DNA of 64,000 bases from Symbiodinium natans (GCA_905221605.1 CAJNDS010002349.1:124001-188000); one strand, 5' to 3'; counted from the stretch's first letter, positions 1-13,036 are shown. The notes: generated from the letters alone by a model not told the origin. Translations and numbers: made by a program.

Positions 1-339
1 ATCCTCGATGCTCAAGGGGCCTTTCTTGGGACTCCCAAGGTCAACGCAGTGCTGTAGAGAGAACAAAGGGTCACTCTTGCTGTTCCTTGCAGAACTCGAT
101 ATCAAGAGAAAACCTGAAAACCTGCTTTGGGCAGCCGCGGATATGTTCATCATGATTCTCGTACCCTTGTTTAGTTGAGAGCCCATCAGAAAAGACCTGA
201 AGGGCGCATGGCATGCGCTAAAGAACAAGCATTATTAGAGAAACAGAATGCAACAAAAGAGACAAACCGTCCACATATCCCTATATAAACAGTATATATC
301 AAACCTATATAAACCCTATATAATCCATAAATCTGATCA

Positions 340-800
340 ACTCTAGACGCGGAACCCTAAACCCTCCAAGAGGGCTCAAAGAAGGCCCTGAGAACCCCGG
401 ATCGCACCTCTCCAGTGCTTCTTGCTCCCCAGTGCCTGCCGAAGCCAAGATGTCCTCGCGGGAGAGTTTACGCAGGAACGTTGAAGGAAGTTTAGGGTTT
501 ACGGTTCAGGGTTTAGGGTTTAGGGTTTGGGGTTTAGGGTTTGGGGTTTAGGGTTTAGGGTTCAGGGGAACCTTTCCAAACTATGGTTCAGGGCAATCTT
601 CCTCACACGTCCCATATCTCAAGCTGAGCAGATCAGCAGACTGGCCCAGTCCGGGACGGTGCAGGAGAGCGTCTTGACCTCTCAGGCATCCCAATGTGCC
701 CTAAACCCCTAAAACCTAAAACCTAAACCCTAAACCCTTAAAACCCTTAAAACCCTAAAACCCTAAAACCCTAAAACCCCCAGCCCTAAATCCTAAACCT
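340..800. repeat. Interstitial telomere-like block, TTTAGGG then CCCTAAA
   Basis: Positions 488-560 carry imperfect TTTAGGG/TTTGGGG units. Positions 700-800 carry the opposite orientation as CCTAAAC and CCTAAAA variants, and a single CCCTAAA pair lies at 352-364. About 130 bp of unique sequence separates the two main tracts. Units are degenerate, so this is not an active chromosome end. No gene is seen in 1-1,350 apart from this block and a short AT repeat near 1,049-1,072. Confidence 0.85.
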
Positions 801-1479
801 TAAGGGCCAAACATCACTTAAGACGAACTCGTCTTCGGTACAACGGACTGGGCAGGTGCCATGCAGCTGAGGCGCCTCTCCGGAGTGGGCGGTCACCTGC
901 AGCTGGATCGTCTTTTCTGTTGGCGGTCTCTCTGTTTCTTACCGTGTTAAAAACACAAACCTGCTTACTCATTTTGAATTTGGATTAACATTAATGTTTG
1001 TATTTGTTGTTTTTTCTACTGTATTCTATGTATGTGTATATATAATCTTTATATATATATATATATATATACATCTTGTATGTACTAAAGGGGCGATTAC
1101 AGGACAGATGCAACTCGACCAGGCCTTGATGTCATACGGTTCGTCATACAGCAGTCTGTCCCTTGGCAGCCACAGGAGAGACACAGCCGGCGTGTTGTCC
1201 GAGTCGTGCGCTTTAAGCCTTTAAGCTTTGTTTTGGCTCCCTGCATTCCAAATGACATTCCTGCCAGCAGCAGCTGCCCCTGGGCGACTCAGATCTACCG
1301 CATCTACCGAGTATCTTCAGTCATGCACTGCGCAGGACGACGCACAGGACTTCCGCACCTTCTCCTCGTCACCACACTGAACCATCACTGAGCCAGACTC
1401 GACGATGAAAAGCCTCTGACCCCTCGCTTATCCCAAGCACAGCAAACTCCCAACCCCTACAGTTCGGCCCCAAACCCAA

Positions 1480-4400
1480 CATCTCAGCTGGCTGTGGCCT
1501 GTCTGCTGTGTCCTCCTGGTCAATGATGACGTCACCCTTTCGGAAGGTACGCCGCTGCAACCTGCAGTCGAGGGGCCCCGAAGGGTCCTCAACAAAAATC
1601 AAGGGCGAAGTAACAAGATGAAGAAACATATTATGAAAGCAACAAACCATTTTAAAAGTAGTAAGCCATTTCGTTCCATGAATACGGACTTACTGGTATG
1701 CACACTAGTCATGAGTACAAGGACCGACGCCCAGCCTTCGTGCAATGGTGTTCTTGGCAGATGCTGTGAGACCGGCCAAGATGGGGATGCTGCCAAAGAC
1801 CTGCGGTCTAGCTCAGCTTTCAAACTTACCAGGGCCAGCGTGACCTGACACCAGGAGGTGTTACTTCTCTTTCGCAAGCCCCGCAAGAATGGGGCACGAA
1901 TTTCGAGAAAGTTCTCTTGGGAAGACCAGATCGGCACAAGAAGCACCCCCTGCCTGGGCCTTTGCCAGGATCTGCCTTGGCTCATTGATCATCGTGTCGA
2001 CTTGTTTCAGCTACTGCAAGTGAGCGCAAACCAGAAGGGCCCAAGCATCTTTGCGATCTTGTCCTCACCGATGAGGCTAGAAATGTCCTGGGATGCAATG
2101 CAGAGATGATATTGCCTCAACCAAACATATGCAACACACAGGAAGCCGGCCTCGCGGGTGAGGGAAAGGGCTGTGACGTGTGTGGCCGCACGCACAGATG
2201 CAGTTCTTGGCATGTCCTGGCGGATGCAACTGGACACCTAGCTCAGGCGCATGCCCACAAACGTCTTTGCGCAAGCAGATCCAATCACTGAAGCTGCGGC
2301 AAACATCGTTGCAAGCTCTCCGAAGAAGGCACCCTTCTTCAGCTGGGTCAGTACGACCTTTTGGTGGTCGTTGAATATATCTATCTTTCTTGCAGTCGAC
2401 GTCATGAACGAACTATGGCAGACTTAGTGCTGCCTGCAAAGCCATGGCATCTGCAAGATGTTGGCTGATGCTAGATGGCATGTCTTCACATGCAAGAGGC
2501 AAAACGTGCAGCGCACATGCACACTGATGTCTGCTGGCAGCATTGCCTCTCTCAGCTGAATTCCGTTATCACTTGGCGCAGACTTCTCGGATACTATCTG
2601 TCCAGCTAATGTTGCTTACTCTGTCACGTGTATGGCGCCCCCTCCCCTTCTCTCCCCTTAGAACCTTAATAAACATCATAATCTTAATATCCTCTTGGGT
2701 TTTATTTAAACATATTTTTTGCAAAAATGAAAAACAATTCCCAAGGGGCATATAGTCCCCCCCCGCCCACCCCAAACAATTAAGGCCGGGACAGTTGCCG
2801 TCATATCGGACCCCACAAGGCAGCAAACTTGTCTTTATAGGGAAGCTCCCTATTCTAAAGCCACTGGAAACATTGCAAATGGCTCTTGAGCCCTGGGCCT
2901 CACGGTCATCCAAGAGCTTGCAGGCATCGCAGACGCCCCTCTCGATGATGAAGAGCATGTCCCCAATCTGCCCGCCGAGGCAACCAGGAGCTTTCCGGGC
3001 ACCCCAAGGGACCACAGGGATTAGGGTTTAGGGTTTAGGGTTTAAGTTTAGGGTTTAGGGTGGGTTTCTGGAGTAGGGTTTAAGGGGTCCCCTGGCCTCC
3101 CCTTCTTGGATGATATACCTTCCGGCCGGGAAATTCCAGGGCCTCGTGAACACATTCCCTTCTTGAACTTCAAGGGGAACCGAGGTCATCTGAGATCAGC
3201 AACTTGAGCTTCCCGACAAGCATGAACTGCTCTTCCTCGCGGGAAATTTGATCTTCAACTGCTGCGAGGGAGACTTCCTGTTCGTTTGATTTTACATGCC
3301 AGCCTTAGTCAGGACGTCTTCAGAGAAGAGCTGGATCCTTCAACCGACACACGCTTCGATCCAAGTGCAGTCCGCCCCCGTGTCGGGCCTCGAAAGGAAT
3401 TGTCGCTGCTCCTCCTGGACGGCCCTGAGTGCGAGCGCTTTGCAAGCCCTTCGGAAAATTGCCGAACACAAGGTCCGTAAAGTTTAGACTCGCTCTGCAC
3501 ACTGCGTTGCAGAGTGTGTTGGAGTTGCTGCTGATGCTTGTGGTTGGACCTGGACCTGACCATGGGGCCAACGGAGTCTGCTACAAACTTGTTGTATCCT
3601 TGGGGAGTCAATCTGTCGTTCGATATTTACTGGGAACTGAGCCAGAACGAGCGAATGGCTTCGGCCACTGGCTGATCAACCACGCACGGGAAAGGACAAG
3701 CAAGTATCACAACTTGGCTATATATGTGGAGCTAGGTTATCGGACTGCCCGTTGAACGCTAAACGGGCAGGGACGATAGCTGAGAGCTCTGCCATATAGA
3801 GCTCGGTGGGAAGCGGATGAGCGTTACATCCGTCAAGGCCTCACAGGTTTGCAAGCTGCATGCCACCGACAGCTTTCTTCCGACCAAAAACTGAGCGGGA
3901 AGCCACCAGCGAGTATGGTGCTATGGCGCTCTTGCTGGACAGGCACCTTGTCACAGAACAACGCTGAAACACTGCGGCAAGCCCACGATGGGCCGCTACT
4001 AAGTCGCTGCTACGTGCTGAGGCCACTTCTCCGCCCCAAAGTACTCACCAGGCATCACGTGCTCGGGGCCTGAAGCTTTGGGGTTATCATGGGTTATCGT
4101 TGGCAGCCCTCAGCTGGACATGAAGGGATCTAAGAATCTAAGGGCTTAAGGTGACGGCAGTTGACAGCCTCGGAGGTGCTGGCCTGCGCAGCATGAGTCC
4201 CCCAAAGTGATCCCAGGCGTCGGATGCCTTGGAGATGTCGGCCTTCGAGTCAAAAGGACGCCTTTCCTTGAGGTCGCCGTCATAGACCGCCACCTCGCCA
4301 GACTTGAGCTGGTAAACCTTGCAGGTCAAAGAGGCTCAAATCCAGGCAGGCCGTCTCAGAATGCACTCTGAGAACGCCACATACTCCGAGCTCGCATCCC

Positions 4401-7400
4401 TGTCCAAAGATGTCCAACGCATCACCCAGCCCGAGCCCATGGTGCGACCAGCCATATCATGGAAACATGTGAGGTCTTAGCGATGAAGGTCAAAACATCC
4501 CTCTCAAGCGTGCCGGCTGGACTTGTCCATTATGACGTTCCATTTCTTGAAAACCACCTGACTGTCCGTAGCAGCACACGCTGCAGAGACTGTTTCTCAA
4601 CATCATGCACATCATGCCATACTTGCCTACGCTAGACACGCCAGCGCAGCAGCAAAGCGGTCGCCCTTGCAAGGATGGCACCTGCCCGCTGCCCTCCACC
4701 AGCTGATCCGGCAGGCCATTGTATTCGGCAAGCTTGCCACTTTCCAGGACATAAACCTGCAAGCGAGCTGTAATGTTGGACGCGCAGTACTAGGGGCCTG
4801 GCCGGGCTATTCTGGGCCCTGACTGTTTGGGGCTGGAGACCAGGACCCGCTTCAAAGTCAAATCGTCCGTACGTCGTAAGAAACACCAGCTTCGACCGTT
4901 CTGAGGGGGTGGGGGAGGTTAAGCAGGTCCAACATTCGTCCATACATAGCCCTGCCGAGCATAAGTAAAAAGATACTAGTTACTAGCAGCTACCTGAAGA
5001 TCCTTAAGAAAAGCCTACTTGTCTACGGCAAGCAGCCCTGCGAAAAACAGCCGGCAGGTAGGCAACATGCTTGCGTATGCGTAGCTCTCCATGTCTTAAA
5101 GGCAAGCCGAGGGGGAGGCATATCTCAAGGTGGAGTTCCTGGCCATGGCCAAAGGAGGTCACTTGACATGTTGAGACCTTCGGAAGGTTTAGCGGTTTTT
5201 TGCAATACTCTAAAGCATGTGCAGATCAAACATGGCAGCAAGTCTGTCTGAAGATCACATTCCACTTGAGGAATCTGACCTGCAAGGCATCGACCGTTGG
5301 ATGCTTGTGAATGAACGCAACAAAGCCAAGGAATCCCCAGCTTTTTGTGGATACTCCGGGTACTTGCCATCATCCTTATCCCTACCTCAGCGCCGTACCC
5401 CTACGCAGGCTTCTATTCGCAGAGGCTTCAGCAGGCACTCCGGTCTTCGGCTGGCTTCAGCTCGTCTCACTACACGCGGAAGCGATGTCATAGGACGGGT
5501 ATTGTGATACGTTCCTTCGTCGCACGGCTGCAGCAAGCATGCCCTGCCTCCTCTGCCTGCTGAAAAACTGTCTGGAAGTTCTCATCCGCCAATCTCTTGA
5601 TGGCAGGAATCCTTGAGCTGTTGAGGTCGGGCGCCCATTGGCGTGTGATTTTGGGGGCTCCGAGTTCCTGACTGCCTTACCAAGTGGGCTCGGATGGATC
5701 TGTGCAGTCTCGCCGCCTTGGGGGAGTGAGTACCAGCAACAGCCGAAGATCTGCTGCCACATCTGTGACAAGACTGAAGGGCCGACCATCTCCGTCCTGC
5801 TTGAAAGCTCTTCGCCAGCAGTGTTTACCAGCTCCTGGCAAAGGCCCATGCACAGCCCTGCACCAGAACTCTGGCTGCAGCTTCTGTGAACTACATTGAA
5901 CTACCATGGCATATCGCAGTCAGCCGTTGCAAGCGTCTTCCGTCCTGATAGCTGATGGACAGCGTCATGACCTCCAAGCAGGCATTTGGCAATCTTCCCG
6001 CAACTAAATCTTCGAACTGCTGAGCGCTAGGCCACGTCACTGTCAGCGGTCACCGTGAAGCCCATCGGTGCTTCAAAAAGCCTCAGCAGAAAAACGAAAA
6101 AGAGAGAGAGAGAGAGCGAGAAAAAGAGAGAGAGAGAGAGACATGGCGCATTGTTGACCTTGCAGCTGCACATGCTGCGCAGTTCAAGGCCACTCGCGCC
6201 GCCGCACAGGGGTTGACGTTGTGGTTCAACAGTCACGCAGCTTGAAAAAAAAAACCGGCCGGCAAGATACTCGGGGAAATATTTGCGTCGCGTCGGCTAC
6301 CTCTATCGGACTGGGTAAGTTGGAAGGTGCAAACAAAGCCAAAGGTACCCTGCTCATCTGGATTCCATGAACTTTTGTGATGTTCTATCTGCTGGGTTGT
6401 CAAGCTCCACCCTGCGCTCTCATGGTCTGCATACCTTGGGTGAACTCTCCGACATCAGCAACATCCTTCATCAGTTCCTTCATGTCTGGATGACTTGGCA
6501 TGCTTACCAAAAAGCCTCCCTCGGGAGGGTCCTAGCTACTCCTAGTAGACCTGCAGGCAAAATAAAACCTTGGGCAGTCAGTCTGGAGTCCCAGTTGACA
6601 GTCGAGCGCTCGAGCAGAGTTGGCACGACGACGGGGACCAGGACGAGGCACAAAGCGAACGCAACAGGAGAAAGCGTAAGCGCGGGGCAATCCCCGCATC
6701 CCAAAGTACTGCCCAGGTCCCAGGCGCAGTTCCTGCGAGCATCGTGATGGGTGAACTGATGAGCACGCCGACACTCTGCTGTGAACAAGCCTGCTCGGCA
6801 GCTGCAGATTTGTTCCTGAGAGTATGTAGGGCACTCACTGTTGATGGACTCTAGATGGAGCTGGATTGCAGGAACCTTAGAGAAGTCAGCCTCTTCGGAG
6901 GGGTCATGAGGATGTTCCCTTGCTCGATGATGTACATCCGGGACCTTGCGAATTTCTGTGACAGACTAACTTGGAGGCTTGTTTCTTCGTTGTTACTTTT
7001 TTGGGGGGAGGGAAGCGACGAGTCACCCGCTGCACGCAACAATGCATATCATGAGCTTCAGTAGCTGTCGGTGGCTGGCGTGATGTGGTTCTGACCAGCC
7101 AGAAGGGCTCCTTTGTGCCACCTCAGAGCAGAGCCTCTAAGACCTCTAAGACTCCAAGCACAGTCCACCTCCACAGCGGGTCGGGCTCCCTACTTTTGGC
7201 TCTTCAGTGCCAGGGCGACTTTGGCCTTTTCCAGGGAATTTGAACTTGCTCCGGGCTGCTCAGTGCTTTCTGTCCCAAGCAGTACATCTATCTCATCTAT
7301 GACGGCCTTCTTCTCCGCATCCAGGTCTGCGAGCAAAGGCACACTGCCGAAGACCTCTCCACAGACTGCAAGAGACAGGGTCTCTCGACACCAGGAAGAG

Positions 7401-8300
7401 CGCCATCCGCATCTCACACGCACACGCAGAGACAGACAGAGAGCCCGCCTGTGTTCGTGCAATGAGCTTCATGCGCTCCAAGTCCTCGCGAAGGCGCCCC
7501 ATTCACGACCCATAAACTTGCCCAGAACTCCCAAACCTGAACTCTATAAACCCTCTGTCTGAAGAAAACTGGGGAGGGGGCCTCTTTGCTCAACTGCTGG
7601 AGGATGTCTGCTCTGCTCAAGGCGAGGGCAATCACGCCGGTTTGAGTTTTGACCTCGCTCCGAACTCCCCAGAACGTCTCACACCAAAAATGCTTACAGA
7701 GTTGGCCCCGCACCGTCGCAGTTCGAGGCATGTCATACAGGACCGCAATCTCTCCGAAGAAGGCGCCCTGCTTGCGCATTGCTTGAGAGGGCTGTATATG
7801 GGTGCCTCTTCTTTCCCCCTTCGCGGTTGCAACGCGCTCTGCCTTGCTCAACTGGCCAATGGTCACCTCACGGTCATTCAGCTTCTTCAGGACTTCGCAG
7901 ACACCCCCTCGGCTCGAGAGCTCTCCCATGCAATACTCACTAACTCAGAACGACTCAGAACGACTCATAACTGCTCAGAACGACTCATACAAGTAACTGC
8001 TCATGCTAGGCAGTGTCTTGCAGGCCACACACGCCCAAGGGGGCCACGCTCGATGATGTAGAGCTTGTCGCCCACCTTCAGAAGCTCTTTCAGAAGTGTT
8101 TCACCCCACACCGAAGATTATAAAGTTCCATGGGGGGGGCGGGGGTGGGGTGGGGGGGTTCCCATTGGCAGTTCCCCTGTGTAGTTCCACGCGCCTCACC
8201 CTCGGTGATGATGTTCTGCCCCCGGTCGAAAGTGGTGGGCTTCAAGCAGCTGACAAGCCTCGGCCAGAAGCCACAGAGGCACTGGGCATGGGAGCTGGGC
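1480..8300 (-). CDS. Multi-domain cyclic-nucleotide-binding protein gene, many small exons (partial)
   Basis: At least four cNMP-binding modules in series are recognisable on the minus strand, split over many exons. Each module normally has an entry strand with a KGD.II.QG-type turn, a middle strand (YIIERG), a phosphate-binding cassette (FGE....PRTA) and a C-terminal helix. Separate entries give the modules. No kinase or other catalytic domain was found. The modules resemble the regulatory halves of alveolate cGMP/cAMP-dependent kinases. Several cassettes have lost the canonical glutamate or arginine, so some sites may not bind nucleotide. The 5' end is unclear (8.3-8.7 kb is ambiguous) and the gene may continue left past 1.4 kb. 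Pieces could belong to more than one gene. Function beyond nucleotide sensing is unknown. Confidence 0.7.
1501..3240 (-). CDS. cNMP module IV and start of module V exons
   Basis: About 3240-3187 reads EEEQFMLVGKLKLLISDD. 2964-2895 reads GDMLFIIERGVCDACKLLDD. About 2345-2315 reads KKGAFFGEL. 2222-2150 reads RQDMPRTASVRAATHVTALS, giving an intact FGEL...PRTA cassette across an intron. 1916-1866 reads ENFLEIRAPFLRGLRKR, an inter-domain helix. 1560-1501 reads LQRRTFRKGDVIIDQEDTAD, the entry strand of a further module with a clear KGDVII turn. Nothing beyond about 1,380 was recognised, so the last module may be cut off or its exons too short to see. Confidence 0.6.
3015..3080. repeat. Telomere-like TTTAGGG tract in the cNMP gene
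   Basis: About seven TTTAGGG units with small errors lie inside the cNMP gene, between exon pieces near 3,190 and 2,964. Further tracts are at 8,742-8,765 (TTTAGGG) and 9,353-9,392 (CCCTAAA). Their position fits intron sequence. Confidence 0.85.
4150..4883 (-). CDS. cNMP module III exons, degenerate
   Basis: About 4883-4850 reads FLTTYGRFDFEAG. 4762-4715 reads QVYVLESGKLAEYNG. 4329-4270 reads KVYQLKSGEVAVYDGDLKE. 4212-4150 reads DHFGGLMLRRPAPPRLSTAV. Two different versions of the middle strand (VYVLESG and VYQLKSG) suggest two overlapping or partly duplicated modules. The cassette has FGGL in place of FGEL and APPRLST in place of PRTAT, so the usual acidic residue is missing. Sequence from 5.1 to 5.9 kb carries open frames but no motif I recognise. 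Confidence 0.5.
5985..7340 (-). CDS. cNMP module II exons
   Basis: About 7340-7270 reads SVPLLADLDAEKKAVIDEID, the helix before the barrel. 6943-6917 reads SRMYIIEQG. 6729-6700 reads LRLGPGQYFG, the start of the cassette. About 6068-6027 reads APMGFTVTADSDVA, the end of the cassette. About 6014-5985 reads AQQFEDLVA, the closing helix. The cassette arginine is replaced (PMGFT where PRTAT is usual), so nucleotide binding is doubtful. A 45-bp CT-rich stretch on the coding strand (GA tract at about 6,095-6,141 of the plus strand) lies in the intron before the last pieces. Confidence 0.6.
7585..8257 (-). CDS. cNMP module I exons
   Basis: Pieces in order on the minus strand: 8257-8186 reads LVSCLKPTTFDRGQNIITEG, the entry strand. 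About 8072-8042 reads GDKLYIIERG, the middle strand. About 7905-7846 reads GVCEVLKKLNDREVTIGQLS. 7767-7708 reads GAFFGEIAVLYDMPRTATVR, an intact phosphate-binding cassette with the FGE glutamate and PRTA arginine. About 7648-7585 reads QTGVIALALSRADILQQLSK, the strand and helix closing the domain. A following exon near 7500-7450 (LREDLERMKLIARTQ) looks like the inter-domain helix. This is the best preserved module of the gene and the likeliest to bind a cyclic nucleotide. Confidence 0.75.
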
Positions 8301-8869
8301 ATCGCTGGCGTACGCAGAAGTCGAGAATTCCTCTCCGTTTTGCTATGCAGAAGTCACGAGGCTGCGGCCGCAGGACTTCTTGCAGCTAGACCGAACGGGA
8401 CACTGCACGCGGCTTCGAGCAGGATCTCGCAGCTCCGGTTGAACAAAGGTATGCGACTTTGGTCTTCTGTCTTCTGGCACCAGGAAATACCGACTGCCGG
8501 AGAAGCCGCCACTGGCATTATCTTTGGTGAAACTGCCATGTGCAATGCCTTTGGCACGATGCACACTCAGGAGGACTCTTGTGACCTGCGGTGCCCATCT
8601 AGTCCAGAAGTCAAGGAGATGCCACTCTTTGAAAAAAGCTAAGCACAAGCCATGGCATCGACTAATGATTGTCAAGATGCAGATCCTATCCGTGGATCTT
8701 CGAGTCCTCGGCAAGACGTCTATTGGCGCATTGGCGGTGTTGTTTGGGGTTTAGGGTTTCGGGTTGGCCATCAAAGTTGAAAACATGATCTGGACATGGC
8801 TGCTGCAAGCCAAGGTGCAACCCTCTCGAACAACTTCACATCCTTGACCCGCGACTCCTGTGATTCACA

Positions 8870-10129
8870 TGAGAGGCTTCACAGGTTGCATGCTTGGGGA
8901 CGGTTTCTGGCTCCCTGCCTGCGTTAGCAGGACGTGGACAAAGTCTGGTGGGTCGTTCTCGTTTATCTGACCTCGCAAGGCATAGCTGGCAAGCATCTGC
9001 ATGTTGTGATTCTGTTTCAACTCCGCTTCGGAAATCGTTACGATAGTGGCGCCAGTGGCAGCTCCACCAGGGCAACCAAGCAGCATTTCACCCAAAACTC
9101 TGTGTCTTTGGGACCGGAGGAGTATCTATACCTCTTGGCCTTGGAAGCCAGCCCAAGTTCAGCAGGCTGGACTCATGACATCTTTCTGGGACAAGCAGCC
9201 GTGAGCTTCTCCATTCTGATTTCAGCTCTTGCTGCCTTGGCCTTGGCCTCCACAAGACTGGCAGAACTGGATGTGCCGCTATCACCCGAACAGATGCGCC
9301 TCCACCTGTACCCGGACTTTCTCCTGGACTTTGGCATTGTTGCAGATCTCCTGAAACCCTAAACCCTAAACCCCAAACCCTAAACCATCCTAAACAACAC
9401 CCGCAGTTTGTGAGGGGGGTGGGGTTGGGGCCCCATTATTATCTAGACCACAGCGGAAAGGTCGTGAGACCCTTCAGTGAAGGGTTGACGTGAAATGGGT
9501 AAGCTGGGAAAGGTCCAAAATGGTCACCATTCCAGACTTCCCCACAAGGTGAGGGGATCCTAAACCCTGAAGCACATTCCGGCAAGAGGCCGCGGATGGC
9601 CGCAGCTCAGCATGCAGCTCAGCTCAGCTCTCAAGAGTCTCAAGCGCTCCTGGACGATGCGATTTGCTTCGCTTTCGCCCTCGAAGGTGACGAGGGTCTT
9701 CTCTGGCTTCGGCTTGTCCGGCTCATCTGCAATCATCTCGCCTGCAAACGATGGGCTGCTCTTGCGTGCATGGCAACAAAAAGGCATGAACAGGGAACCA
9801 CCGCCCAGAGACATTTGCCAAGTGACTCTGTTGCATTTGGGACAAAGGCCATCCACTAGGGCAACATGCTGTGAGCCGAAGAATTTTGCTGCAGGTAGAA
9901 GCGCCTCCTCCCTATAGCTTTTGCCACTCTGAAACTCCCCAAAACTGGAAAGGCTGCCCAAACTTGGGAGGTTGCCGAAACTGTGTCTTGTCGTCCAGAA
10001 CTTTGTCTGACAGAAGCGGCACCTCAAAGGTTCGTTGAGCTGCAGCCCTTCAAAGCTCCACACTCTCCATCTGCGCGCCTTCGACAGAAACTGCCCTCGC
10101 ATTTCCTTCGCAGGAATATGCATCTTCAT
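8870..10129 (-). CDS. Unrecognised gene with two CxxC pairs and a charged helix
   Basis: A long exon begins at an ATG at 10,129 and stays open to about 9,560. It contains CRFCQTKF and, about 60 residues later, CPKCNRV, two CxxC pairs that could form a zinc ribbon. It is followed by an acidic/basic helix (NRIVQERLRLLRAEL). Probable downstream exons are at about 9,358-9,300 (FQEICNNAKVQEKVRVQVEA), about 9,280-9,200 (SASLVEAKAKAARAEIRMEK, coiled-coil-like) and 9,060-8,870 (GATIVTISEAELKQNHNMQM onward). Telomere-like repeats at 9,353-9,392 lie just upstream of these exons. I do not recognise the family. Whether all pieces are one gene, and whether it is separate from the cNMP gene below it, is inference. 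Confidence 0.45.
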
Positions 10130-10904
10130 GCTTGCCTGGAGCCTTCCACTGCGCTCCTAGGTCCGAGGTCCCATGGCAGGGTGCAAAAAATGGGGGGCGG
10201 TCCTGGTGCATGTATGCCATTAGATCTTGCATACCTTGGTGAGCCGAAGGCTGCCACTCTGACACTGCGGCACACGAGAGGCTGAATCGTGTTTCCGTTC
10301 TTGGCACTCAAAACGGAATGGAGTTTAGCAAAATATGGAAAACCAAAACGGAATGGAGTCAGAGTCGGGCACAGAATATGGCATGCTACTACATCCTACT
10401 GCTGCTTCGATGCGCTGGTTGTTGGCCTTCAACAGCTCAGAGTGGCTCGTATGCCTGGCCACAAGAGTGGGGCGCAATATCTCAAGATCATCAACGACAA
10501 GCCTTTGAACCTTCTCAGCATGTTCTGCGCCTTCTTCTGCGCCTGTTGCCCGCTCTAGCCCCCCACCCCCCCTCCCCCCAACACCGGTCCTGCGCTCGTC
10601 TGAGACGATTTTGTCCTGGACGGTCTGCAGGGTCCGCTCCCAAGGCTTGCACCTCGATGCTGCACTGCACGACAGACCCGTTGTTCAACTGCCCTGCAAC
10701 TCTTGAGGGGCTTTGCAAGAAGCTTTTGTTTGGGCTGGAGGCAAGCGAAGAGCCGCAGCAAACGGGAAGCAACGAAGCGAAACTCTGGTCTGGGCCGCTG
10801 GCTCAGGGAGGTTGATGCTGAGGTTGGATTTCCAGGGTTTTGCTGTCAAGGCCTTGACCTAGGTTTCACGGCCGTGAAGGAGTATGCGGTTAAACTGCAT
10901 TTAT

Positions 10905-11075
10905 GTGGTGATGATGATGATGATGAATCATGAGGAGGAGGAGGAGGACGAGGAGGAAGATGAGGATGTGGATGGGGATGAGGGTGAGGGTGGGGTTGAG
11001 GGTGAGGATGATGATGATGGAACTGTGTATCTACCTAATGAAATATGTCCTCGTCCTTGTCTTTCTGTTGACCAG
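10905..11075. repeat. Purine-rich GAT/GAG microsatellite
   Basis: GATGATGAT, GAGGAGGAG and related triplets run from about 10,905 to 11,020 and grade into the TAG array. The acidic or arginine-rich open frames here come from the repeat and are not treated as genes. Confidence 0.85.
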
Positions 11076-11690
<615 letters not shown>

Positions 11691-11759
11691 GACGACGACG
11701 ATCATCATGAGTATGCAAACAGAACTGAAAATTCAACGATTGGGCAGCTAAGTAAGTTC

Positions 11760-12400
11760 TGTCTCAAGGATAACTGGGCACAGGGCCCCGAGGTCAAGCG
11801 CCATGGCCGGCGCCACCTGGTGTTCCGGCGACTGGAGTGCTGAGCCGGCCTGGGCTCAGGGTTTTGGACCGGTTTAGGGACCCATAGGGGGTCTCGGCCT
11901 GACCTCCCACACCCCGGAGGCGCCTCGGACTCCTCCTCGAGGATGGGGAGGTTTTGCCCCGGGCCGAGCATCTTGTCGCCTGTTGGCCCCCGCTTCGCCT
12001 CGGGAACTTGGCATGCCCTCTCATGACGATGAGACGGCCATCCGGGGCCGGGACTTCTGTATGCCTGCTTGTGATGGGAGGCAGCCTCTTTGCAAACAGC
12101 ATAAAGCCAGCAATAAGTACCGTTCACTGAGATTCGTGTACGGCGGCTAGAGTGACTGTCCGCATATTGCTCAGGAGCGGCTGAAAACTCAAACCGTGAC
12201 TTTCTTCCGCCACGCAGGTGTGCTGCCCTGCAGGCGTTTTGTAGCCTTCCCTCAATTTTCCCAAGCCAAGTTTTGTTGGACAAGGCTACAAATGCCCACT
12301 CTTGTGAAGCGATGTGTTGTGTCAATGGCTTTCTTCGTGGCATGTTCGTACGCACAATCTGGGAGCCATCGCCACAAAGACACTGCAAGAACCCCGAACC
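11760..12400 (-). CDS. Open frame of about 210 codons, possible exon
   Basis: The minus-strand frame is open through about 12,380-11,760. Its upstream end runs into telomere-like sequence at 12,385-12,425, so it cannot start there as a protein. The middle part (IASQEWAFVALSNKTWLGKI and beyond) has protein-like composition, while the end is proline/arginine-rich. No family is recognised. It could be one exon or chance. Confidence 0.25.
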
Positions 12401-12625
12401 CTGAACCCTGAACCCTAAACCCTTAAAAACCCGCAAACCCATGATGCTGAAACAACCACCCCTCAAACCCCTGGATCCACTATGGCCGACCCTCTACCAT
12501 CTACCAAAACCTCTGAGTTGAGTCATTTGAGCACCCCGAAAACCTAAACCCTGCAGCCTAAACCCTAAACCCGAAACCCTAAACGGCCCTCAACCCTATA
12601 AACCCCTAAAACCTAAAGGCGCGAG
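12385..12625. repeat. Telomere-like CCCTAAA clusters
   Basis: Two clusters of CCCTAAA/CCCTGAA units lie at about 12,390-12,430 and 12,540-12,625, separated by about 110 bp of other sequence. No gene was recognised from 12.4 to 13.0 kb. Confidence 0.85.
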
Positions 12626-13036
12626 CTCCGCCTGGCGCTATTCGGCGGCTGCGGCTCCCTATGCTTTGGCCTCGCGCAGAGGCGCAACACATTTTACGCA
12701 TGGGGAGGGTCATCTTCACAGCTTGCGCTGCTGCATCTTATTTGCGGGAGCTCGTGAAGGGTCGGATGCTGGCACTTCCACATATTGAAAGCTTGGGTGG
12801 TGAAGAAACACTGGGCGCGCCGCTGTGAAGAAGGCTTCGCCCTGTGCCGAGGATTCAAAACCCTTTCGAAGTAGGAGAAGAACGCTGGCTGGCTAGATTC
12901 ATGATCAGCTTGCGATTCTAGCTCTGCACTGCAAAAACCGTCCACGAACTCAAGAAATCAGGCCTTGCGCTTTGGGGTGCCTGTGGCTTAGCCGCCCTGC
13001 GGCGAGAAGGAAGAACCATATGAGAATAAGAAGAAA

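Noticed and set aside
8130-8642. Plus-strand frame containing FGETAMCNAF, resembling a cNMP cassette
   Set aside because: It is isolated, lacks the rest of the domain and lies antisense to the cNMP gene; taken as chance.
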